A stretch of DNA of 64,000 nt from Pythium myriotylum (lineage: Eukaryota; Oomycota; Peronosporomycetes; Pythiales; Pythiaceae). Of this stretch, positions 10,320 through 17,574 are shown one piece after another. The stretch lies in the NCBI GenBank assembly GCA_023091665.1, contig JALJCQ010000030.1:2172501-2236500 (forward strand). Reading direction: 5' to 3'. The notes beneath the pieces are model-generated. The model was not told the origin of the DNA, searched no databases, and worked only from the letters and a program-made list of their open reading frames with translations. Both the position numbers and the translations under genes were made by a program. Each line of letters begins with the position of its first letter. The first letter of the stretch is position 1.

Positions 10320-12379
10320 TTACGTAGCTGGTTGACCGCTTCTTCCAGAGGGCATTCGCCTCGATCATGGTGCTTGCCATAAGCCTTGCACAGTTGGTAG
10401 CATCTATCCGTGGGGTGACCCCTGCGACCGCAGATCTGACAGATCATGCCTTTCCAGCAGTCCGCGTCTCCATGTTGAGTAGACTCGCAGATACCGCACG
10501 GCTTTCGGTCTTGTGCTGGACGTTCCGTACCACCTGAAGCCTTGACAGCTGCAATGATCTTGACGAGCGCGTCGGCAATGTCGTTAGCGGCAGGCATCGG
10601 CGCCTTTCGACGTGAGCTGTAGTCGGCTTCCACGTCGGACGGCTCATCCTCGACGTCGGATGGCTCATCAGGCGGGACGGCTTGCAAGCCGTCCGGGTCT
10701 TCATAAGCCGTCCGCTTGAACTTGGCCGCATTCCCGACCACGTTCACCCGCTTCGCCGTCTCGCGCCTCGCGAACTTGACTTTAGGTTCAGTTCCCGTCT
10801 TCTTCTTGCGCAGTCCCATCGTTCGAATGTCCTTCAACACTTCTCGAAGCGATTCTTCATCGCGCAGTCGAAGCATGACTAGCTGACTGCTGAGCTCTTC
10901 GTCTTCACAGGTCGCAATAAAGTGCTGGACGTGGTGTACGCCGTCGCTCTCGGTGTAGTCGATGCCGGCCTTGATAGCTTGAACGTTTAGTCGATACAGA
11001 TACTCTATCGGCTCTTCGTTCTCCTTCCGGCTCATCGAGTAATACTTCTGAGCTGGTGGGACGCTCTCGCCGCAGAACTCCTTGCGAAACGCTTCACGCA
11101 GAAGGTTCCAGTCGGTTCGCACCTTACGAGGGAGTGTCTTGTGCCAGTTCAGAACCGCCCCTGTCAAGAAGTCCGGGAACGTCATGCACTTCTCGGCGTC
11201 TGACAGCTGATCCCGGCGGAAGGCTGACGCTACCTTGCTGATCCACTGCTTGGCCTTGACTTCGTCGAGCTTGTGTCCGCCGAACTCCTTTATTTCAACG
11301 AGAGCCGATTGCCGGGTGCGCGTTGAGGCCACTGCACCGAGGGTCTCATCCTTGAAGTCGTAGAAGTCTGAAAGCTCATCGAGATCCCTTGCTTGAGCCT
11401 TCACACGATACTTGATTTCCTCGGCCTTCACGTCCTCGCCGCGAAGCGACCAGTCTAGCTTCACATTCCGAGGACTCCCATTGTTCCGGATCGGTGACAC
11501 CCCGGACCCACCTGAGTCATCTTCTCCAAACGCGAGCTGAATGCCTCTCATCGGTGACTGGACGGCTTGAGTCGACGAGCCGTCCCGCAAGTCCTCTCGC
11601 AAGCCGTCCCGGGACGGCTTGTGCTTTGTGTGGTTTCCTGCTCGGATGGCTTGGCTCGGCGGTCTGCCATGCAAGCCGTCTGAGGACGGCTCGCCCCCGA
11701 AGAGTCTATCGACTGGGACGGCTTGCATGCCCGAGCCGTCCGGAATGTCTTCGACCGAGATGTCTTGGAATCCCGGCGTCGGGGTGACTAAGTCGAGCTG
11801 CCGTTCTAGCGCCTTGACCATACCTTGTTGCAAAATGACCTTCTCCTTCAAGTTGCGCACCTCTTCGGCCGTCATTCCAAAGATCTCTTCGACGAGCCGT
11901 CCAGTCTCGGCACGCGAGTATCCATGAGCCGTCCGCTGAGCAAAGTCACCAGAGCCGTTGGCTACCATGGCACACAGTAAGCGATACGCGGCATTACCGG
12001 CATACCACAGCGTACGACGGCTCATGTACGCGAGCCGTTCCCTGTGTTCGACTTGTGGCCAGAATCCGGCCGACACAAACATCGCACAAATCGAGTTGAT
12101 GATGTGCTGGTTGTCCGCGAGACTGCTCAGCTTGGGATTGCTTGGTTCCGAGGGATCCCGCTCGAGACTGACTCGGAAGTGAGCCATCACATCGTTGTGC
12201 TGCATCAACTTCTCCAATTCGATCCAGGGGTTCGAAAGGTAGTCGATCCTCGGGGGAGAAGAGTTCATACGCTCTTTCAACTCCATCATCGTCTCTTGCC
12301 GTCCTGTACCACGCTGCTTCGGACGCTCCTTGATCGGCGTAGGTACATACGGTGCAGCAGACTGCATCGTGACGTCCAA
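10256..12379 (-). CDS. Gyp2 gag: capsid and nucleocapsid
   Basis: This open frame of 707 codons forms the virus-like particle and binds element RNA. The retrotransposon-gag core lies at about residues 380-520 (KQWISKVASAFRRDQLSD, LTGAVLNWHKTLPRK, WNLLREAFRKEFCG, ENEEPIEYLYRLNVQAIKAG). Two CCHC zinc knuckles follow: CGICESTQHGDADC at 628-641 and CQICGRRGHPTDRC at 647-660. A coiled-coil-like stretch occurs near residue 180 (EEVRNLKEKVILQQ). The first ATG here is probably not the original start: the same frame continues upstream and joins, across one TAA codon at 12509-12511, to an ATG in the primer site. EPS/QAV repeat blocks interrupt the chain near 225-280 and 560-580. Confidence 0.9.
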   Translation of the reverse strand: MDVTMQSAAPYVPTPIKERPKQRGTGRQETMMELKERMNSSPPRIDYLSNPWIELEKLMQHNDVMAHFRVSLERDPSEPSNPKLSSLADNQHIINSICAMFVSAGFWPQVEHRERLAYMSRRTLWYAGNAAYRLLCAMVANGSGDFAQRTAHGYSRAETGRLVEEIFGMTAEEVRNLKEKVILQQGMVKALERQLDLVTPTPGFQDISVEDIPDGSGMQAVPVDRLFGGEPSSDGLHGRPPSQAIRAGNHTKHKPSRDGLREDLRDGSSTQAVQSPMRGIQLAFGEDDSGGSGVSPIRNNGSPRNVKLDWSLRGEDVKAEEIKYRVKAQARDLDELSDFYDFKDETLGAVASTRTRQSALVEIKEFGGHKLDEVKAKQWISKVASAFRRDQLSDAEKCMTFPDFLTGAVLNWHKTLPRKVRTDWNLLREAFRKEFCGESVPPAQKYYSMSRKENEEPIEYLYRLNVQAIKAGIDYTESDGVHHVQHFIATCEDEELSSQLVMLRLRDEESLREVLKDIRTMGLRKKKTGTEPKVKFARRETAKRVNVVGNAAKFKRTAYEDPDGLQAVPPDEPSDVEDEPSDVEADYSSRRKAPMPAANDIADALVKIIAAVKASGGTERPAQDRKPCGICESTQHGDADCWKGMICQICGRRGHPTDRCYQLCKAYGKHHDRGECPLEEAVNQLRKWYDPSRHAGILPPSVEQLLN

Positions 12380-12508
12380 CTGCGACTCCTCATCACCGAC
12401 TAGGTCGATGATCTCTTCCTTCTCTTCCTCTTCGACTCCAATCTGATCGCCGACATGGGACCCGGCTCGATCGGAATCTTCATTTCTTCCCGGATGGCCT
12501 GCGGGCCC

Positions 12509-12634
12509 TTACAAGCCGTCCGGTGACTGCCTGACTTCTTGCCCAGAACCGTCGGCGGCTGTCTCAACCGACGGTGTGGGGTTCTTCCCTTTCGGTGGTG
12601 GCATCACACTCTCGTGTTCCGCAGCTCCTGGCAT
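12509..12634 (-). pseudogene. Gyp2 gag N-terminal segment cut off by a stop codon
   Basis: The frame starts at ATG 12634-12632, inside the primer-binding site, and reads MPGAAEHESVMPPPKGKNP before TAA at 12511-12509. Beyond the stop the frame stays open (GPAGHPGRNEDSDRAGSH...) into the main gag frame. The N-terminal MPG matches the start of Gyp3 gag (MPGVES), which supports this as the native gag start. A single C-to-T change, CAA to TAA, would explain the stop; that is an inference. Confidence 0.75.
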
Positions 12635-12642
12635 ACGCACCA
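12625..12642 (-). other. Gyp2 primer-binding site
   Basis: Minus-strand TGGTGCGTATGCCAGGAG begins one base after the 5' LTR and starts with TGG, complementary to a tRNA CCA tail. Exactly the same 18 nt follow the Gyp3 LTR at 15242-15259, so both families use the same tRNA primer. The tRNA identity was not established. Confidence 0.85.
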
Positions 12643-12643
12643 C

Positions 12644-13906
12644 TGTCGTGAGGTGGGTCCGAAAATTGTTCAAGCCTCAGCGAGACGGCTCAGAACTCGG
12701 GTCCCCTCGACGTCCAGAAAACAAGAGCCAGAAATATCCACTAAGTTCGAGGAACCGCGGAATCCACTGTCGTTCACGCTCGATTACTCGCGGACGAGCG
12801 AACCGTTGTCGTGAGAGATGTGGGCCTGTCTTGCCGTAGGGAAAGGGGGGCGAGCCTGTAGAGATACTTCGATCCACAGACTCAAACGGGGGTGTCACTG
12901 ATACAGCACGTATATTACGCACAAATACCGCCTTCCTACACAGAGTGTCGTGACCCAACAACCCTGCTGATGCCTTCTAGTAAGCTTCGCGCCGTGCGCA
13001 AACGCCTACGCCTTCCTGCCGAACAGAACCTGCGAGATCCTGCCGGACGTCTTGGTCAGACTTCTTGATCGCTCACGAGAAGTCCGGACGGCTTGCGAGA
13101 AGTCCGTGACGGCTTGCGAGAAGTCTGTGACTGCCAGCGAGGGAACTCGCAAACGCAATCGTGCCCTGGTGCCGGCTTCACTAGGGACTTGCCACTTGCC
13201 GGTGTGCCTTCTGCCGAGTTCAGAAGGGCTTCGCCACTCTCGGGGGTTGCTTCCTCGACTTGGAAGCGGCTTGGGTCAACTCTGACCACGGACTTTAACG
13301 TCACGAGCCTAGCAATCGTGACAGGGGGGGGAGACTTGAGCAGACGAAGGGAAATTCGGTACTGAATTACAAACCTAAAAATGCAAAGTTCTACCCTACC
13401 CTACCTACCGTACCGTTTATATCACCATCCTTCAATGATCATGCTTCACTTGAAGGCTGCCGAGCTCTCCTGACCTCACATTCCTCTGACTGTTTGCGCA
13501 TACGCCTTCTCGTCGGGTCATTCCCATGATTCTGACGTGCTTCCACGTGGGCCCACACTGACTTCAACAGCTGCTTGCGCATACGGCCGCCCGATCTCAA
13601 AACAGATGGTGGGATGTACTGTCCCATCCTATCCTTGACGGCTTGATAAGCCGTCCGGGTAAGCCGTCTGGGTAAGCCGTCCGGGTAAGCCGTCTGGACG
13701 AGCCATCCGAGCATAAGCCATCCGAGCACAAGCCATCCGGGTAAGCTGTCTGGGTAAGCCGTCCGGGTAAGCCGTCCGGGTAAGCCGTCCGGGTGAGCCG
13801 TCCGGGTAAGCCGTCTGGATAAGCCGTCCGGGTAAGCCGTCCGGATAAGCCATCCGGATAAGTCGTCGTCGTCCTGGCTTCTCCACCTCGACCTCACTTC
13901 ACCACA
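12644..13906 (-). repeat. Gyp2 5' LTR (1263 bp)
   Basis: Direct repeat of 2495-3679, with the same TG...CA ends. It carries the longer version of the AAGCCGTCC tandem array. In minus-strand sense this is the promoter-bearing LTR. Confidence 0.92.
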
Positions 13907-14572
13907 CTCGCGCCATTCGCTTTCGTCCTTGCCCAGGTGTCGCCTCGAGGAAATCAGTCGTCTCCGTTATAACGTAATCGGGTAGCACGTTCACCCTCGT
14001 GCTGGACACTGATGCGTCCAATCAATTACTCTGCAAGACATATCAGCTGTACAGACGCCGTTGAGTTCATTTTATGTCGAGATGACGTACCGTTCTTCGA
14101 TGAAATTCAGTCATACTGACTAACTGACTGTGCAACGTGGCTAGGAATTCTCCATGCTCCATTGGCTTTGCCTTGCACTCTTTGTGAACAATATATGCGT
14201 TCGCTAGTGCGCAATCAAGCAGACCCGGGGCCAGTCTATCATGAAACAGAAGTAAGAGATTGCGTTCATTAGTGCCAATGATGATGTACTTACGTTTTGT
14301 AGTACTTTTGAAATCGAAACGCTAGCTGCACTGAATATCTTTGAAGACGCAGTTGATCGAATCGGTCAACACCACCCATGTGATGATGGTAATCAAGCTC
14401 CATTTTGGACAAGAAATTGCCTTCTTTTTTCGAGCTGTTTGGTAACAAAGCCACCCATTAGTAACGATCTCAAACAGACAAGTCTTTCAACCTACTTGTC
14501 GTGCGTTCTTGCAGACTGGAACCAGTGCCAAGCACGTAGACTGCGCGAGAGTCCCACCAACGTGTGGTGAAG
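13907..14572. other. Unassigned intergenic stretch between Gyp2 and Gyp3
   Basis: It starts with the CTCG target duplication of Gyp2. No open frame of note and no recognisable RNA gene were found. It is more AT-rich than its neighbours. By position it should include the remainder of the Gyp1 5' LTR (the part beyond 2494) and then older flank, but the boundary between them is not visible. Confidence 0.4.
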
Positions 14573-15239
14573 TGGCGTGGAAAATCTCCAAGTTGCGGTG
14601 GTCAGGGACGTGGAAAGTCTCCAAGTCCGGAGTATTTGACCAGTCAGTCAGCAGTTTTAGTATCGAAAAAGAATGAATAAAAAACAGTAGGTAGTAGGAT
14701 CGTGGGTCTGATTAGAGGACCCGCGAGCAGAAGAGGATAATACATAAAAACAGTAGGTGTAGAGTGGCAGGCCTGAATAGAGGCCTGCCATTGAGGTAGG
14801 TAAAACCCAATAACCCGGGGAAGAGGGTGAGAACAATTCTCAGCCTCCCATCCGGGAAGTCCGTACGGAAAATTCCCCCCTTCGACAAGACCGTTCCCAG
14901 TTGTATCGAATTCCTTTCTAGTCAGTGAAACAGCTCACAGTTTGTATCAGGAAGTCGGATTCGACCAGTAGGACAGGAATTCGTCTGAGCCTGGGTGGTC
15001 TCGTCCGCGCCGACGTCGGGCCAACCCCGAAGCATTCTCTTCTTCTCTAAGTGCACTCTCGTTAGCTCTGGGTAAGTGAGGACCCGTTGAATTGGCGTGT
15101 TGGAGTTTCGGACGTCCACTTCGAAGAATCAGTGATATCTCGAAGTTCAAGTCTAATTCCAAGTAAAATTTGTTGCCGCCGGTGGTTCGAAGCGAGTTAC
15201 GTACGCCAACTTTCTCCGTTTTCAACCTACTACGTGACA
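14573..15239 (+). repeat. Gyp3 5' LTR (about 667 bp)
   Basis: It begins TGTGGTGAAGTGG, like the minus-strand start of the Gyp2 LTR, and ends CTACGTGACA two bases before a primer site identical to that of Gyp2. An AATAAA-type signal lies near 14673. The 3' LTR is not in the window, so the left boundary rests on the TGTGGTGAAG match alone. Confidence 0.6.
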
Positions 15240-15241
15240 AC

Positions 15242-15259
15242 TGGTGCGTATGCCAGGAG
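15242..15259 (+). other. Gyp3 primer-binding site
   Basis: TGGTGCGTATGCCAGGAG follows the LTR after two bases and is identical over 18 nt to the Gyp2 primer site. It contains the gag ATG at 15250. Confidence 0.85.
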
Positions 15260-15504
15260 TGGAGTCGCTAGCCAACATGTCCAACAACGCGAGTGTGCCC
15301 GAGACTCAACAGACGATCGCAGATCAAGGAGGCGCGAATGAAGCGGCTGCAAGTGTAAGCGCCGTCGTCGCGCCGGTAGCTCGACAGAGAGGACCGATTC
15401 TCACCTACAAGCTTCAGTTCGCTGATCATGACACGCGTCGAGCGTATGTGTTTTCAGAAGCAAGTGCACACATGATGAAGTACCAGCGACACGTGTTGCA
15501 GCTA

Positions 15505-15671
15505 CAGTCCGGGACACGGCTATAGCCGCACCTGGAACTTCAAGACCACACCATAGGAATCGTCTTCATTCAAAAACCCAGAATCCACTCCCGATTTGGG
15601 TGGAAAGCATCGGCATCAATTCAAACGTGACAAAATAACCTAAATCAGTGTGACATTTCTATAGCCGCATT
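15505..15671 (+). repeat. Mariner left terminal inverted repeat
   Basis: It pairs with the reverse complement of 16815-17005. The outer tip contains the perfect palindrome CGGCTATAGCCG. Confidence 0.9.
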
Positions 15672-15685
15672 GCATGAACTTGGCG

Positions 15686-16705
15686 CTAGTAGTCGATCGA
15701 AGCGCCGTGTCGTAGGATGACCTGGATGATGCGAGTGGGCATGCTTCCAACAAGCGTTTGGATGTAAGATTGCTCGATCTGTAGCCACGAAGTCTTGATT
15801 TGCTTGAGGAGTTGCTCACGGGAGTCGAACTGGCGCCCACCGGCGTAGACCATCCGCGCTAGATGCCCCCAGACGTTTTCGATTGGGTTCAAATCGGGGC
15901 TCTTGGCCGGCCACTCCATCGTATAGAATGACTGCTGTCGTAGAAAGTCTTTGGTGGAGCTGGAGGCGTGAATAGATGCGTTGTCTTGTTGAAAAATCGG
16001 CTTGGAAACCCCATGCTCCGAGCTGAGTTTTTGCATGAACGGGAGGAGCGCAGACGACAGCGTTTGTTGGTACGCAGCAGAGTCCTGTTTTCCAAATAGA
16101 ACTACGAGCTCAGTTTTTCCGTACCAGTTGATCCCAGCCCACACCATCACGCTCCCGCCACCACACACGCGCCGGGACTGGAGCTCGGGCTCCTTGCGGA
16201 GGTCCTCCCAGTAGTAGCGGAACCCATCAGGACCGTCCAAATTAAACTTGTTTTCGTCCGAAAACACCACGCGCCTCCAATAGCGCCCCTTTGTGGCTTT
16301 TTTGGTTGCGAAAGTGAGCCGGGCAGCCTTGTGGTGCTTCTTGATGGCCGGAGAGGGTTTTCGCTTCGCGTAACGAATAAACTCCGCAGCTGACAGCACG
16401 CGGAGCACTGTACGGTAGGATAAAGTGTTCCCAAGCGCGTGTGCGATCTTTCGAGAGCTTAGATTGTCCTTGATAGCCATCCTATAAATGCGTCGTATCA
16501 CTCGGCGCTGGACGCGTGTCTTTTTTGGCGGGGCGGGCTCTTGCGAGTGCCCTATCGAACGCAAAGCAACCGACTTTAGGTAGTTACGAACAGCTTTATC
16601 GCTCCGCATGATCTTCAGCGCCGTTTGGCGAATCGAAAACCCCTCCTTCAGGAGTTGCTCAATCTTCCCATGCTCGAAGGGCGTCAACACGGTTCCGCGT
16701 GACAT
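15686..16705 (-). CDS. Tc1/mariner transposase, DD34E
   Basis: The intact 339-residue protein cuts and pastes the element. The N-terminal paired-like DNA-binding region contains two helix-turn-helix units (residues about 8-45, FEHGKIEQLLKEGFSIRQTA, and 66-110). The RNase H-fold catalytic triad is visible: VVFSDENKF (D150), QQDNASIH (D241) and SPDLNPIENVWG (E276), with 34 residues between the last two, the Tc1 signature. The GGGSVMVWAGI block typical of Tc1 is at 182-192. Length is normal for the family. No stop or frameshift is seen, so this copy may still be active. Start ATG 16705 gives MSRGTVLTPFEHGKI, which aligns with usual Tc1 starts. Confidence 0.95.
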   Translation of the reverse strand: MSRGTVLTPFEHGKIEQLLKEGFSIRQTALKIMRSDKAVRNYLKSVALRSIGHSQEPAPPKKTRVQRRVIRRIYRMAIKDNLSSRKIAHALGNTLSYRTVLRVLSAAEFIRYAKRKPSPAIKKHHKAARLTFATKKATKGRYWRRVVFSDENKFNLDGPDGFRYYWEDLRKEPELQSRRVCGGGSVMVWAGINWYGKTELVVLFGKQDSAAYQQTLSSALLPFMQKLSSEHGVSKPIFQQDNASIHASSSTKDFLRQQSFYTMEWPAKSPDLNPIENVWGHLARMVYAGGRQFDSREQLLKQIKTSWLQIEQSYIQTLVGSMPTRIIQVILRHGASIDY

Positions 16706-16814
16706 CTTGGACCGCGAGAAAGACCAGTGCGCGCGTGGTTTTCGCGCGATTCCAGCCGAATAAACAAATTACGAGAATGGCAGCGCAAAAATGGAAAATT
16801 GCGTCGACATCCAA

Positions 16815-17005
16815 AATGCGGCTATAGAAATGTCACACTGATTTAGGATATTTTGTCACGTTTGAATTGATGCTGATGCTTTCCACCCAAATCGGGAGTG
16901 GATTCTGGGGTTTTGAATGAAGACGATTCCTATGGTATTTTCAGAATTGTAAAAAGTGGTGTGGTCTTGAAGATCCAGGTGCGGCTATAGCCGTGTCCCG
17001 GACTG
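16815..17005 (-). repeat. Mariner right terminal inverted repeat
   Basis: Reverse complement of the left repeat, with an additional ~22 bp (around 16935-16960) not present on the left. Confidence 0.9.
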
Positions 17006-17216
17006 TACCAGGTGATGCCGAAAATTGGTTCTCACTGTACGAAATCCAGAAAGTCAGTCAAACGCTGCCGAACTTCCAAGTTGATACAAGTCGTACAAGT
17101 CTCGGTGATCTACATGAAACCATCGATCATATTGAAGAGATGCTTCGCGGTTGCGGCTATGAAATCCGTCGGCGCTCAGGTTTCGAGGATGCCGTTGCGC
17201 TCAATCAAGTTCGAAC

Positions 17217-17559
17217 TGTTGAAGATGATGCGCCTCGAACCCAGCGTCATCATTCCAGTTGAAGCTCGGCAGTTGAAGCTCGGCTGTAGAAGATTCTCCT
17301 GCAAAAGATTCTCCGTGGAAGATTCGACATGTGGAAGATTCTCCGTCTGGTTCTGGTTTGAATCCAGTGCCACCCATCGACTTCGTTGAAGTATCCACGA
17401 AGTCAGTTTATGTTTGCATATGTTTATGATAGGTAGGACATACATATGATTACAGTAGCGTAGGACACACACAGACGGCTTAGAGGTAGCAGCAGCGAAC
17501 TAAGTCCCGATCAATTCACTTTGCATTTTGCATCCCACCAACCAAGCGACCTTTCAACA
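17217..17559 (+). repeat. CopA LTR 1 (343 bp)
   Basis: Canonical copy: starts TGTTGAAGATG, ends CCTTTCAACA, 5-bp terminal inverted repeat TGTTG/CAACA. It is directly followed by the primer site GGTTATGAGCCCAAG. The left flank is CGAAC from Gyp3 gag. It carries one copy of the internal 16-bp unit GAAGATTCGACATGTG. Confidence 0.93.
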
Positions 17560-17574
17560 GGTTATGAGCCCAAG
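17560..17574 (+). other. CopA primer-binding site (initiator tRNA-Met anticodon arm)
   Basis: GGTTATGAGCCCAAG directly after the LTR is the reverse complement of CTTGGGCTCATAACC, the anticodon arm of eukaryotic initiator tRNA-Met (anticodon CAU). Drosophila copia primes with an internal half of this tRNA, so the same half-tRNA priming is inferred here. The same site recurs beside LTRs at 26007 (CopB), 27270, 34750-34764, 39016, 46882-46896 and 55148-55162. Confidence 0.8.

Larger units (their letters stand above)
2495..13906 (-). mobile_element. Gyp2: complete Ty3/gypsy LTR retrotransposon
   Basis: Two direct LTR copies (2495-3679 and 12644-13906) bound an internal region with gag, protease and pol on the minus strand. 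Both LTRs start TGTCGTGAGG and end CTTCACCACA in plus orientation. The 4 bp outside the element match: CTCG at 2491-2494 and CTCG at 13907-13910, a target-site duplication. A primer site adjoins the right LTR and a purine tract adjoins the left LTR, as required for minus-strand orientation. The LTRs are nearly identical apart from copy number in a short repeat, so the insertion is young. A stop codon in gag and frame changes between protease and pol suggest it cannot transpose alone. Confidence 0.93.
15505..17005 (-). mobile_element. Tc1/mariner DNA transposon
   Basis: The 1501-bp element has long terminal inverted repeats (15505-15671 and 16815-17005), a TA duplication at 15503-15504 and 17006-17007, and one transposase gene. 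The tips are CAGTCCGGGACACGG. The right repeat has an extra ~22 bp relative to the left. Each repeat carries the word CTATAGCCGCA twice (left: 15520-15530 and 15659-15669; right, inverted: 16817-16827 and 16980-16990), an IR/DR arrangement in which transposase binds two sites per end. The clean target duplication shows that the insertion into Gyp3 gag is intact. Confidence 0.95.
15250..17216 (+). pseudogene. Gyp3 gag N-terminus, split by a mariner element and cut by CopA
   Basis: Two exact pieces belong together. The first, 15250-15504, starts MPGVESLANMSNNASV and ends at a codon boundary where the mariner element begins. The second, 17008-17216, continues PGDAENWFSLYEIQKVSQ to EDAVALNQVRT in the same phase once the mariner and one TA are removed, because 15504 is the last base of a codon. 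The frame is then cut by the first CopA LTR. The identity as gag rests on position after LTR and primer site and on the MPG start shared with Gyp2; no capsid motif is visible in this N-terminal part. Confidence 0.7.

Noticed and set aside
13907..14572. Host gene or RNA gene in the only non-element gap
   Set aside because: No long frame, splice-consistent coding or tRNA-like fold was recognised; it is most likely interrupted LTR or flank.
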